Assembly (NCBI GenBank): GCA_965278985.1
Contig: OZ257131.1
Location: 6,262,001-6,326,000 of the forward strand
DNA: 64,000 bases
Source: CAISIP01 sp965278985
GTDB taxonomy: Bacteria > Pseudomonadota > Gammaproteobacteria > Burkholderiales > Burkholderiaceae_C
Direction of reading: 5' to 3'
The notes beneath the pieces were generated by a model that did no database searches, was not told the origin of the DNA, and was given only the letters and a program-made list of their open reading frames with translations. Every line of letters begins with the position of its first letter. Positions within the stretch are counted from its first letter, which is position 1. Positions 7,899-16,960 of this stretch are shown here, one piece after another. The position numbers were made by a program, and so were the translations under genes.

Positions 7899-10800
7899 AT
7901 GACCCAGGGAAAGATCCAGATCCGCGGCGCCCGCCAGCACAACCTCCAGAACCTCGACCTCGACATCCTCACGGGCGAGCTCACGGTGGTCACCGGTCCC
8001 AGCGGCTCGGGCAAGTCCAGCCTGGTGTTCGACACGCTCTACGCCGAGGGCCAGCGCCGCTACGTGGAGACCTTCTCCGCCTATGCCCGCCAGTTCCTGG
8101 ACCGCATGGACAAGCCGGCCGTGGACAAGGTGGACGGCGTGCCGCCTGCCATCGCCATCGACCAGACGAACCCCGTGCGCTCCTCGCGCTCGACCGTGGG
8201 CACGATGACGGAAATCAACGACCACCTGAAGCTGCTGTTCGCACGCGCGGGCAACCTCTTCGACCGTGTGACGGCGCAGCCGGTGCGGCACGACACGCCG
8301 CAGACGGTGTATGCGCAGTTGGTCGCGCTGGCGGCTGCTGCGGGTGATCCGCGGCTGGTCGTGACCTTTCCCGTCGAGCTGCCCGCCGATACCTCGCAGG
8401 ACGATGTCACGCAGTGGTTGTCTGTGAGCGGCTACACGCGCGTCCAGGCCGAGCGCGAGGTGGAGGTCACGGTGGACGCGACGGCCAAGGCCAAGGACAG
8501 CAAGGAGAAGAATGCCGGCACGGCCACCCAGCGTCGCAAGCAGCTGGACGTGGTTGCCGACCGCTTTCGCATCGCCGGCGCAGAACGTGTCCGCGTGCTG
8601 GAAGCCATCGAGACCGCGCTCAAGCGCGGCAGCGGGCGCATCAGCGTCTATGCACTGCGGAAAGAAGGCGAAGCACCACAGATCTGGAAGTTCTCCACCG
8701 GCCTGCACTGCCCCGACAGCAACCTGCGCTACGCCGACCCCATCCCCTCGGCCTTCTCGTTCAACTCGGCCGTGGGCGCCTGCGACGCCTGCCGCGGTTT
8801 CGGCCGCGTGATCGGCGTGGACTACAACCTCGTCATCCCCAACGACAAGCTCACGTTGCGTTCGGGCGCCATCAAGCCCATGCAGACGCCCGCCTGGCAG
8901 GAGGCCCAGGACGACCTGATGCGCCATGCCGAGGACGCCGGCATCCCGCGCGACACGCCGTGGAACAAGATGCGACCGGAGCACCAGAAGTGGGTCATCG
9001 AGGGCTCGCCCAACTGGAACGGCAAGTGGAACCAGCACTGGTTCGGCGTCAAGCGCTTCTTCGAGTACCTGGAGAGCAAGGCCTACAAGATGCACATCCG
9101 GGTGCTGCTGTCCAAGTACCGCAGCTACACCCCGTGCCCGGTCTGCGCAGGCGCGCGCCTCAAGCTCGAGAGCCTGTTGTGGCGCATCGGCTCCAAGGAC
9201 GATGCGGATGCGGTACTGGAGCCCGCCAAGCGTTTCATGCCCGAGGGCGTGCAATGGACGCGTGAGCAGCTCGAAGCCCTGCCGGGCCTGTGCCTGCACG
9301 ACCTGATGCTGCTGCCCATCGACCGCCTGCGGCGCTTCTTCGACCGCCTTTCCGCAGCGCGTGCACAGTCGCCCGCAAGCGACCATGCCGCACCGGGCAC
9401 CCTGAACGAGGCTGACCACAAAGCCCTGGCGCTGCTGTTCGAAGAGATCACCACGCGCCTGCGCTACCTCTGCGACGTGGGCATTGGTTACCTGAGCCTG
9501 GACCGCCAGAGCCGCACGTTGTCGGGCGGCGAGGTGCAGCGCATCAACCTCACGACCGCGCTCGGCACCTCTCTGGTCAACACGCTGTTCGTGCTGGACG
9601 AGCCCAGCATCGGCCTGCACCCGCGCGACATGCACCGCATCATCCAGGCCATGCAGCGCCTGCGCGATGCCGGCAACACGCTGGTGGTGGTGGAGCACGA
9701 CCCGGCCGTGATGCTGGCGGCCGACCGCATGATCGACATGGGCCCCGGCCCCGGTGCGCGCGGTGGGCAGATCGTGTTCGACGGCACGACGCAGGACCTG
9801 CGCTCGGCCGACACGCTGACAGGCGCCTACCTGGGTGGCCGCAAGCACGTGGGCGCGGGCCTGCGCCGGCTGGTGGCCGAGAGCACGCCCAAGCTGCTGC
9901 TCGAAGGCGTGCGCGAACACAACCTGCAGGACGTGTCCGTCGAGATCCCGCTGCAGCGCCTGGTCACCGTGACGGGTGTCAGCGGCTCGGGCAAGTCCAC
10001 GCTGGTGCAGGACGTGCTGGCGCCCGCGCTGATGCGCCACTTTGGCCGTGCCACCGAGACGGCGGGCCAGCACGACCGGCTGCTGGGCGCCGAGCTGCTG
10101 GCCGACGTGGTGTTCGTGGACCAGTCGCCCATCGGCAAGACGGCGCGCTCCAACCCCGTGAGTTATGTGGGCGCGTGGGACAGCATCCGCGAGATCTTTG
10201 CCACCGCGCGGCTCGCGCGTGAGCGCGGCTACACGGCTTCCAAGTTCAGCTTCAACAGTGGCGACGGGCGCTGCCCCACCTGTGGCGGCTCGGGCTTCGA
10301 ACATGTGGAGATGCAGTTCCTGTCCGACGTGTACCTGCGGTGCCCTGACTGCGATGGCAAGCGTTACCGGCCCGAGATTTTGGAGGTGCGCATCGAGCGC
10401 AACGCACCGCAGCTGGCAGAAGCCTCGGGGCCAGCCACCGCGCCCGTGTTGCTGGGCGCCGCGCGCGACAGCGGCGCGTCGGACGGCCAGCGCATGGCCA
10501 ACCCCACGCTGGTGCGCCGCGCTTTGCCCACGCCCGCACGCCTGCGCAGCCTGAACGTGGCCGAGGTGCTGGAACTGACCGTGGCCGAGGCCGTGCAGCT
10601 CTTCGTGCACGACCGCGACGTGATCCGCGCGCTGCAGCCGCTGGTGGATGTCGGCCTGGAATACCTCAAGCTCGGTCAACCCGTGCCGACGTTGTCGGGT
10701 GGCGAGGCGCAGCGCCTGAAGCTTGCGGGCTTCCTGGCCGATGCGGCCAAGAGCGGCAGCAGCAGCCAGCAGGCAGTGGCCCGGCGCGGCACCTTGTTCA

Positions 10801-13800
10801 TGTTCGACGAGCCCACCACCGGCCTGCATTTCGACGACATCGCCAAGCTGATGCGCGCGCTGCGCAAGCTGCTGGACGCGGGCCATTCGCTGCTCGTGAT
10901 CGAGCACAACCTCGACGTCATCGCGGCCTCCGACTGGTTGATCGACCTGGGCCCGGAAGGCGGAGACGGCGGCGGCCGCGTCGTCGCCACGGGCACGCCC
11001 GACGACCTGCGCCAGCACCCCATGTCGCACACGGGCCAGGCCTTGCGCGAGTACCTCACGGCCATCGGCGTGGGTGTGCCGCAGGTGCAAGAGGCGCGGC
11101 CCGTGCTGCCAGGCGCCGTGGCGGCTGCAGCACGCAGCGAATCCATCCAGATCGTCAACGCCAAGGAGCACAACCTGCGCTCGCTGAGCGTCGACATCCC
11201 GCGCGGCAAGTTCAACGTGGTCACGGGCGTGAGCGGCTCGGGCAAATCCACGTTGGCTTTCGATATCCTGTTCAACGAAGGCCAGCGCCGTTACCTCGAA
11301 TCGCTGAACGCCTACGCCCGCAGCATCGTGCAGCCCGCAGGCCGGCCCGAGGTGGATGCGGTTTACGGCATCCCGCCCACGGTGGCCATCGAGCAGCGCC
11401 TGTCGCGTGGCGGGCGCAAGAGCACGGTGGGCACGGCCACGGAGGTGTGGCATTTCCTGCGCCTGCTGTACGTGAAGCTGGGTGTGCAGCACTGCGTGCA
11501 CGACGGTGCGGCCGTGGCGCCGCAGACGACCGAGAGCATCCTGGCCCAGCTGATGGCGCAGTTCCGCGGCCAGCAGATCGGCCTGCTGGCGCCGCTGGTG
11601 GTGAACCGCAAGGGTGTTTACACCGAGCTGGCCGACTGGGCGCGGCCCCGCGGCTTCACGCACCTGCGCGTGGACGGCAACTTCCTGCCGACCACCGGTT
11701 TCCCGCGCATCGACCGCTTCAAGGAACACACCATCGAGCTACCTGTGATGAGTCTCACGGTGCGCGCCGAGGACGAGGCGCTCCTGCGCGAGGCGCTGTC
11801 CTCCGCACTGGTGCATGGCAAGGGCGTAGTGCATGTGCTCAGCGGCATGGACGGTTTGCGCGAGGCGATGCTGGATGGCACGCCCACGGCCGGCATCGGC
11901 AGGCTGCAGGTGTTCTCCACCAAGCGCGCCTGCCCGGTTTGCAGCACGAGTTATCCCGAGCTGGACCCGCGTCTGTTCTCGTACAACAGCAAGCACGGCT
12001 GGTGCCCCGACTGCGTGGGCACGGGCGTGCAGTTGACGAAGGACCAGCGCCGCGCGCTCGACGACTCCGTCCGCGACGACGACAACAAGGGCCGCGAGCA
12101 GACCTTCGCCGAACCCGAGGTGGAGGACGTAGGCGACCACACCTGTGGCACCTGTGGCGGCACGCGGCTGAATGCCACGGCGCGGGCCGTGCGCTTTGGC
12201 GAACAGGCCTCGACCGCCGAGGATGCGGCCGCGGGCTTCGACGGCGGACTGCAGCGCGGCGTGGCCATCACCGAACTCGCGCGGCTGTCGGTGAGCGACA
12301 TGCGGGGCTGGGTGCAGTCGCTGCAGGCGATGGGACGCTTGTCGACGCGCGAGAACGACATCGCGCGCGACCTGATCCCCGAAATCCTGAGCCGCCTGCT
12401 GTTCCTCGAAGAAGTGGGCCTGAATTACCTCACGCTGGACCGCGGCGCGCCCACGCTCTCAGGTGGAGAGGCGCAACGCATCCGCCTGGCGGCGCAGTTG
12501 GGTTCCAACCTGCAGGGCGTGTGTTACGTGCTGGATGAGCCCACCATCGGCCTGCATGCGCGCGACAACACCATCCTGCTGAAGGCGCTCAAGACCCTCA
12601 GCGACAAGGGCAACACGCTGGTGGTGGTGGAGCACGACGAGGACACCATCCGCCGCGCGGACCACATCATCGACATCGGCCCCGGTGCCGGCAAGCGCGG
12701 CGGCCGCCTGGTGGCAGAGGGCGACATCACCAGCGTGATGGCGGCGGAAGACTCGCAGACCGGGCGTTACCTGTTGCACGCGATGCGGCATCCCTTGAAG
12801 GCGCGCCGCGCCGTGGGCACGCCGCCCGAAGCGCCGGTGCGCCCGGTGAAGGACGAGTCGTCACCCCCCGCCGAAGGTGCGTGGCTCATGGTCCATGGCG
12901 CCACGCTGCACAACCTGCACCAGGTCACGGCCGCGTTGCCGCTGGCGCGGCTGGTGGCCGTGACGGGTGTCAGTGGCTCGGGCAAGTCCACGCTGGCGCG
13001 CGACGTGCTGCTGGCCAATGTGCAGGAGGCCGTGTCCCACAAGAGCACCCGTGCCGGCCGCGACGCGATTGCCGCCGGCAAGCTGCGCGTGGCCTGGACG
13101 GGGTGTGAGCGCGTCACCGGCTTCGAGCCCGTGGACCGCGTGCTGGAGGTGGACCAGACCCCCATCGGCAAGACGCCGCGCAGCTGCCCGGCCACGTACA
13201 TCGGCTTCTGGGACACCATCCGCAAGCTCTTCGCCGACACGCTGGAGGCGCGCGCGCGCGGTTATGCGCCCAACCGCTTCAGCTTCAACACGGGCGATGG
13301 CCGTTGCCCATCTTGCGAAGGGCAAGGCATCCGCACGGTGGCCATGAGTTTCCTGCCCGACGTGAAGGTGTTGTGCGAGACCTGCCACGGCACCCGCTTC
13401 AACCCCGAGACCCTGGCCGTGACCTGGCGCGGCAAGAACATCGGCGACATCCTGCAGATGGAGGTGGACGAGGCGGTGGACTTCTTCGCCAGCATGCCGT
13501 CCATCGCGCACCCGCTGCAGCTGTTGAAGGACGTGGGCCTGGGTTACCTCACGCTGGGCCAGCCTTCGCCCACGCTCTCGGGCGGCGAGGCGCAGCGCAT
13601 CAAGCTGGTCACCGAACTCTCCAAGGTGCGCGACGACATCGGCCGCCGCGGCCAGCGCGCGCCGCACACGCTCTATGTGCTGGACGAGCCCACCGTGGGG
13701 CTGCACATGGCCGACGTGGAGAAGTTGATCCGCGTGCTGCACCGCCTGGTCGATGGCGGCCACAGCGTGGTCGTCATCGAGCACGACCTCGACGTGATCG

Positions 13801-13982
13801 CCGAGGCCGACTGGGTCGTCGACCTCGGGCCGGAGGGCGGAGAAGGCGGTGGGCGCATCGTGGCGGCTGCGCCGCCCGAGGGCGTGGTGGCGGCGGGGAC
13901 GCACACCGGGGTGGCGCTGGTGCCGGTACTGGGTCGGGGGGCACCTGCAGCGGCACCCGATGCGATCGTGGAGGCCGGCTGA
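7899..13982 (+). CDS. uvrA: Giant tandem UvrA-like protein with four ABC cassettes
   Basis: A 2027-residue protein, about twice normal UvrA (~940). Four P-loops are present: GPSGSGKSS at residue 33, GVSGSGKST at 693, 1110 and 1690. Four signature motifs follow: LSGGEVQR and three LSGGEAQR, each with a DEP Walker B region. The halves therefore look like two UvrA units in one chain. Cysteine pairs (CPVC, CPTC..CPDC, CPVC..CPDC, CGTCGG, CPSC..CETC) match UvrA zinc modules. UvrA detects DNA damage as a dimer and loads UvrB. Such long UvrA-like proteins are known in Burkholderiales beside a normal uvrA elsewhere, so this may not be the main repair protein. ATG 7899 starts MTQGKIQIRGARQHNL, as in the family. 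A TAGAAT box lies at 7851; no SOS box was seen. Confidence 0.9.
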   Translation: MTQGKIQIRGARQHNLQNLDLDILTGELTVVTGPSGSGKSSLVFDTLYAEGQRRYVETFSAYARQFLDRMDKPAVDKVDGVPPAIAIDQTNPVRSSRSTVGTMTEINDHLKLLFARAGNLFDRVTAQPVRHDTPQTVYAQLVALAAAAGDPRLVVTFPVELPADTSQDDVTQWLSVSGYTRVQAEREVEVTVDATAKAKDSKEKNAGTATQRRKQLDVVADRFRIAGAERVRVLEAIETALKRGSGRISVYALRKEGEAPQIWKFSTGLHCPDSNLRYADPIPSAFSFNSAVGACDACRGFGRVIGVDYNLVIPNDKLTLRSGAIKPMQTPAWQEAQDDLMRHAEDAGIPRDTPWNKMRPEHQKWVIEGSPNWNGKWNQHWFGVKRFFEYLESKAYKMHIRVLLSKYRSYTPCPVCAGARLKLESLLWRIGSKDDADAVLEPAKRFMPEGVQWTREQLEALPGLCLHDLMLLPIDRLRRFFDRLSAARAQSPASDHAAPGTLNEADHKALALLFEEITTRLRYLCDVGIGYLSLDRQSRTLSGGEVQRINLTTALGTSLVNTLFVLDEPSIGLHPRDMHRIIQAMQRLRDAGNTLVVVEHDPAVMLAADRMIDMGPGPGARGGQIVFDGTTQDLRSADTLTGAYLGGRKHVGAGLRRLVAESTPKLLLEGVREHNLQDVSVEIPLQRLVTVTGVSGSGKSTLVQDVLAPALMRHFGRATETAGQHDRLLGAELLADVVFVDQSPIGKTARSNPVSYVGAWDSIREIFATARLARERGYTASKFSFNSGDGRCPTCGGSGFEHVEMQFLSDVYLRCPDCDGKRYRPEILEVRIERNAPQLAEASGPATAPVLLGAARDSGASDGQRMANPTLVRRALPTPARLRSLNVAEVLELTVAEAVQLFVHDRDVIRALQPLVDVGLEYLKLGQPVPTLSGGEAQRLKLAGFLADAAKSGSSSQQAVARRGTLFMFDEPTTGLHFDDIAKLMRALRKLLDAGHSLLVIEHNLDVIAASDWLIDLGPEGGDGGGRVVATGTPDDLRQHPMSHTGQALREYLTAIGVGVPQVQEARPVLPGAVAAAARSESIQIVNAKEHNLRSLSVDIPRGKFNVVTGVSGSGKSTLAFDILFNEGQRRYLESLNAYARSIVQPAGRPEVDAVYGIPPTVAIEQRLSRGGRKSTVGTATEVWHFLRLLYVKLGVQHCVHDGAAVAPQTTESILAQLMAQFRGQQIGLLAPLVVNRKGVYTELADWARPRGFTHLRVDGNFLPTTGFPRIDRFKEHTIELPVMSLTVRAEDEALLREALSSALVHGKGVVHVLSGMDGLREAMLDGTPTAGIGRLQVFSTKRACPVCSTSYPELDPRLFSYNSKHGWCPDCVGTGVQLTKDQRRALDDSVRDDDNKGREQTFAEPEVEDVGDHTCGTCGGTRLNATARAVRFGEQASTAEDAAAGFDGGLQRGVAITELARLSVSDMRGWVQSLQAMGRLSTRENDIARDLIPEILSRLLFLEEVGLNYLTLDRGAPTLSGGEAQRIRLAAQLGSNLQGVCYVLDEPTIGLHARDNTILLKALKTLSDKGNTLVVVEHDEDTIRRADHIIDIGPGAGKRGGRLVAEGDITSVMAAEDSQTGRYLLHAMRHPLKARRAVGTPPEAPVRPVKDESSPPAEGAWLMVHGATLHNLHQVTAALPLARLVAVTGVSGSGKSTLARDVLLANVQEAVSHKSTRAGRDAIAAGKLRVAWTGCERVTGFEPVDRVLEVDQTPIGKTPRSCPATYIGFWDTIRKLFADTLEARARGYAPNRFSFNTGDGRCPSCEGQGIRTVAMSFLPDVKVLCETCHGTRFNPETLAVTWRGKNIGDILQMEVDEAVDFFASMPSIAHPLQLLKDVGLGYLTLGQPSPTLSGGEAQRIKLVTELSKVRDDIGRRGQRAPHTLYVLDEPTVGLHMADVEKLIRVLHRLVDGGHSVVVIEHDLDVIAEADWVVDLGPEGGEGGGRIVAAAPPEGVVAAGTHTGVALVPVLGRGAPAAAPDAIVEAG

Positions 13983-14059
13983 CGGGCTGTCCCCAGCAGA
14001 GGGCTGTGCCGGCAGCATGACCATTCACCGCCATGGGTCAGCCGGTTTATGCTGCCGCC

Positions 14060-15112
14060 GTGCGCACTTTCTACAACCATCTGCATACCCTCCACCAGGG
14101 CCGCCAGGAAATGTTCCGCGGCCGCCTGGTGGACTGCTTCGAAGTCCCCGCGCGGGTCGACCATGTGCTGGCGCGCTGGCAGGCGCGTGGCCTGGGGCCG
14201 GTGCTGCAGGACGCTCCCCCGGTTGCCGACGCGCTGCTGCAGCGCATCCACGACCCGGCCTACCTGCAGTTCCTGTCCACCGCCTGGGACGACTGGGTGG
14301 CCATGGACCCCACCAATGCCGAGCGTGATGCGCTGCCCTCCGTGTGGCCTAACCACGGGTTGCGCAACGACGTGCTGCCGAAGAATTTCGCCGCGCGCCT
14401 GGGGCGTTATGCCTTCGACACCGGTTCACCGCTGACCTCGGGCACCTGGGTGGCTGCACGCCAGGGCGCAGCCTGTGCAGTGGCCGCTGCGCACGACGTG
14501 GCCGCGGGCGCCCGCAGCAGCTTCTCGCTGAGCCGGCCCCCAGGGCACCACGCCGGCGCCGATTTCTTCGGCGGCTACTGCTTCCTCAACAACGCCGCCC
14601 TCGCGGCACAGCACCTGCGCGACCAGGGCTCCTCGCGCGTGGCCGTGCTCGACGTGGACTACCACCATGGCAACGGCACCCAGGCCATCTTCTATGACCG
14701 TGCCGACATCTTCTTCGCCAGCATCCATGGCGACCCGCTGACCGAGTACCCCTTCTTCCTGGGCCATGCCGACGAGACCGGCACGGGGGCGGGGCAGGGC
14801 TTCAACCTGAACCTGCCGCTGCCCCGCGGCACGGGTTTCCATGCCTGGCGCGCGGCACTGGCCCATGCGTTGCAGGCCATCGCCGCCAGCGGGGCCGATG
14901 CGCTGGTGGTGTCGCTGGGCCTGGACACCTACGAAGGCGATCCGATCTCCGGCTTCCGGCTGCGCAGCGAGGACTTCCTGCGCGTGGGCGAGGACATCGC
15001 CGCGGCCGGCCTGCCGACCGTGTTCGTGTTCGAAGGGGGCTATGCGGTGGATGCGCTGGGCGTGAATGCGATCAACGTGCTGGAGGGATTCCAGCAGCGG
15101 GTCGGGGGTTGA
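14060..15112 (+). CDS. HDAC-family deacetylase / acetylpolyamine amidohydrolase
   Basis: A 350-residue zinc amidohydrolase of the histone deacetylase superfamily. Visible are the general-base histidines SRPPGHHAGADFF, the metal ligands DVDYHHGNGTQAIFY, the third ligand in LGLDTYEGDPI, and the closing FEGGY loop. Bacterial members remove acetyl groups from polyamines or other small acetylated amines; protein substrates are possible. I chose GTG 14060 (VRTFYNHLHTLHQGR) because family members usually begin 'M-K/R-TFY'; ATG 14033 in the same frame is an alternative. A TATGCT box lies 10 bases before the GTG and no Shine-Dalgarno is visible, so a leaderless start is possible. A Bug-type binding protein follows on the same strand. 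Confidence 0.88.
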   Translation: MRTFYNHLHTLHQGRQEMFRGRLVDCFEVPARVDHVLARWQARGLGPVLQDAPPVADALLQRIHDPAYLQFLSTAWDDWVAMDPTNAERDALPSVWPNHGLRNDVLPKNFAARLGRYAFDTGSPLTSGTWVAARQGAACAVAAAHDVAAGARSSFSLSRPPGHHAGADFFGGYCFLNNAALAAQHLRDQGSSRVAVLDVDYHHGNGTQAIFYDRADIFFASIHGDPLTEYPFFLGHADETGTGAGQGFNLNLPLPRGTGFHAWRAALAHALQAIAASGADALVVSLGLDTYEGDPISGFRLRSEDFLRVGEDIAAAGLPTVFVFEGGYAVDALGVNAINVLEGFQQRVGG

Positions 15113-15219
15113 ACGCATCCGTTCCGGCGTCGCCCGCCCCCGGGACTTCACCGATTGCCGCGACGCGTCGGCCAGGGCCCAATGCGGCCTCTGTCATTCA
15201 CCCTGTAAAGAACGCCACC

Positions 15220-16200
15220 ATGTACCGCCGCCAAGCCCTGCGCGCCAGCGCACTGACGCTCGCTTCCCTGTTCGTCCTGGCCGGCCCCGCCGCCCACGCC
15301 CAGCCCAAGGGCTTCCCCGAAAAGCCCATCAAGCTGGTGATCGCCTTCCCAGCCGGTGGCCCTACCGACATCACCATGCGCCAACTGGCCGAGAACGCGT
15401 CGAAAGTCCTGGGCCAGCCCGTGGTCATCGACAACAAGCCCGGTGCCGGCGGCACGCTGCCCGCCCAGGCACTGCAGACCGCACCGGCCGATGGTTACAC
15501 CGTCGCACAGATCCCGCTGGGCGTGTTCCGCCTGGGCTACACGACGAAGATCAACTGGGACCCGATCAAGGACATCAGCTATGTGCTCAACGTCACCGGA
15601 TATGCCTTCGGCATCGTGGTGCCGGCGGATAGCCCCTTCAAGACCTGGGCCGATTTCCTGGCCTACGCCAAGGCCAATCCGGGCAAGATCACGTATGGTT
15701 CCACGGGCACACTGACCAGCCCGCACCTCACGACCGAGATCCTGGCGCAGCAGGCCGGCATCCAGCTGACGCACGTACCCTACAAGGGCAGCGCCGACCT
15801 GATGCTGGCACTGCAGAGCGGCCAGCTCATGGCCGGGGCCGACAGCACCGGCTTCGCGCAGCTGGTGGAAGCGGGCAAGCTGCGCGTGCTCAACACCTGG
15901 GGCGACAAGCGGCTGGCGAAGTTCCCCGACGCGCCCACGCTCAAGGAGCTGGGCTACGACATCGTGCAGAACTCGCCGTTCGGCATCGGTGCGCCCAAGG
16001 GCACGCCGCCCGAGGTGGTGAAGAAGCTGCACGACGCCTTCAAGCAGGCCATGGAAGAGCCGAGCTACGTGGCTGCGCTGGGCAAGTACGACATGCTGCC
16101 GAACTACATGGGCTCGGCCCAGTACACCAAGTTCGCGCAGGACACGATGGCACGTGAGAAGGCCGTCATCGACAAGCTGGGCCTCGCCAAGGGTCAGTAA
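15220..16200 (+). CDS. Bug-family tripartite tricarboxylate transporter binding protein
   Basis: A 326-residue periplasmic solute-binding protein of the Bug/TctC family, strongly expanded in Burkholderiales. The signal peptide starts MYRRQALRASALTL and ends near HAQPKGFP. Conserved segments: PIKLVIAFPAGGPTDI, the ligand loop VIDNKPGAGGTL, YGSTGTLTSPHL and VPYKGSADLMLALQSGQL. The family binds small carboxylates, amides or cofactors; the ligand cannot be predicted. No membrane subunits are nearby, which is common for orphan Bug genes. ATG 15220 is preceded by the weak TAAAG. Its place 107 bases after the amidohydrolase hints at uptake of a substrate related to that enzyme. Confidence 0.93.
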   Translation: MYRRQALRASALTLASLFVLAGPAAHAQPKGFPEKPIKLVIAFPAGGPTDITMRQLAENASKVLGQPVVIDNKPGAGGTLPAQALQTAPADGYTVAQIPLGVFRLGYTTKINWDPIKDISYVLNVTGYAFGIVVPADSPFKTWADFLAYAKANPGKITYGSTGTLTSPHLTTEILAQQAGIQLTHVPYKGSADLMLALQSGQLMAGADSTGFAQLVEAGKLRVLNTWGDKRLAKFPDAPTLKELGYDIVQNSPFGIGAPKGTPPEVVKKLHDAFKQAMEEPSYVAALGKYDMLPNYMGSAQYTKFAQDTMAREKAVIDKLGLAKGQ

Positions 16201-16217
16201 GGTACGGCACGGCAGCG

Positions 16218-16637
16218 ATGACCTCTGGCGAACTGCTCGTCAACATCGACGTACCCGCGCTGGCGCCGGCCGAGGCGTTCTACTGCGCGGCGTTGGGCCT
16301 GCGCGTGCACCGCCGTTTCGGTGATGACGGCGCGGAGCTGCGGGGCAGTTCCTCGGCCATCTTCCTGCTGGTGAAGCCCGAGGGCAGTGCCCCGGTTCCG
16401 GGCTCCGATGCGCGGCGCAGCTACGTGCGGCACTGGAGTCCGGTGCACCTGGACTTCGTCGTGCCGGACATCGACGCCGCGGTGGCCCGCGCCACGGCCG
16501 CGGGTGCCGTGCTGGAGAAGCCCATCTCCACCGCGCGCTGGGGCCGCCTGGCCGTGATGGCCGACCCCTTCGGCCACGGCCTGTGCTTCGTGCAGTTCCT
16601 GAACCGGGGCTACGACGAGCTCGCCGAGCCGCTGTGA
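16218..16637 (+). CDS. VOC-family (glyoxalase/extradiol-dioxygenase fold) protein
   Basis: A 139-residue protein with the two-module VOC pattern: N-terminal 'NIDVPALAPAEAFYCAALGLRV', a central 'HLDFVVPDIDAAVARATAAGAVL' and 'ADPFGHGLCFVQF' at the end. The His in HLDF and the acidic residues could bind a divalent metal, but the second-module ligands are not obvious. VOC members act as lyases, dioxygenases or antibiotic-binding proteins, so no reaction can be assigned. It starts 17 bases after the Bug gene and overlaps the next gene (GTGA), so the two are probably translated together. Confidence 0.85.
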   Translation: MTSGELLVNIDVPALAPAEAFYCAALGLRVHRRFGDDGAELRGSSSAIFLLVKPEGSAPVPGSDARRSYVRHWSPVHLDFVVPDIDAAVARATAAGAVLEKPISTARWGRLAVMADPFGHGLCFVQFLNRGYDELAEPL

Positions 16638-16939
16638 GCGCGTGCACGTCCTGTGGCGCCTGCTGCGCCAGCTTTCGTGTCGACTTCGCCGTGCAGGAGC
16701 TGTTGTCCGAAGGCGGCACCGTGCCCGATGGCCTGACGGTGCCGGTCACGGGTTACACCGCGCGCATGCGGGGCACCGACCACGCCCGCCCGCGCTGCGC
16801 CGCGCTCACGGGGCGCATCGGGGACCGTGCGACCTGCGGCATCTACGAGTGGCGCCCCCATCCCTGCCGGGAGTTCGAGGAAGGCAGCGACGCCTGCCAG
16901 GCGGCCCGTGCGCGGCACGGTTTGCAGGCCTTGGCTTGA
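16634..16939 (+). CDS. YkgJ-family cysteine-cluster protein
   Basis: A 101-residue protein starting at GTG 16634, which overlaps the TGA of the VOC gene. The start CTSCGACCASFRVDF gives the CxxCxxCC cluster of the family, and the C-terminal half has CGIYEWRPHPCREF; together they form a metal- or Fe-S-binding set of cysteines seen in YkgJ/Fli-B related proteins. Function is unknown. An upstream ATG at 16583 exists but is inside the VOC gene and would add unconserved sequence. Confidence 0.85.
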   Translation: MSACTSCGACCASFRVDFAVQELLSEGGTVPDGLTVPVTGYTARMRGTDHARPRCAALTGRIGDRATCGIYEWRPHPCREFEEGSDACQAARARHGLQALA

Positions 16940-16960
16940 ACGGGCGGATCGCGCGCGCCG

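Noticed and set aside
7365..11729. Very long open frame (1454 codons) on the minus strand opposite uvrA
   Set aside because: It is antisense to clear UvrA motifs, has low-complexity His/Arg/Gly-rich translation, and arises from high GC at third codon positions.
16940..16960. GC-rich gap between convergent YkgJ and MFS genes as terminator
   Set aside because: No convincing stem or T-run in 21 bases.
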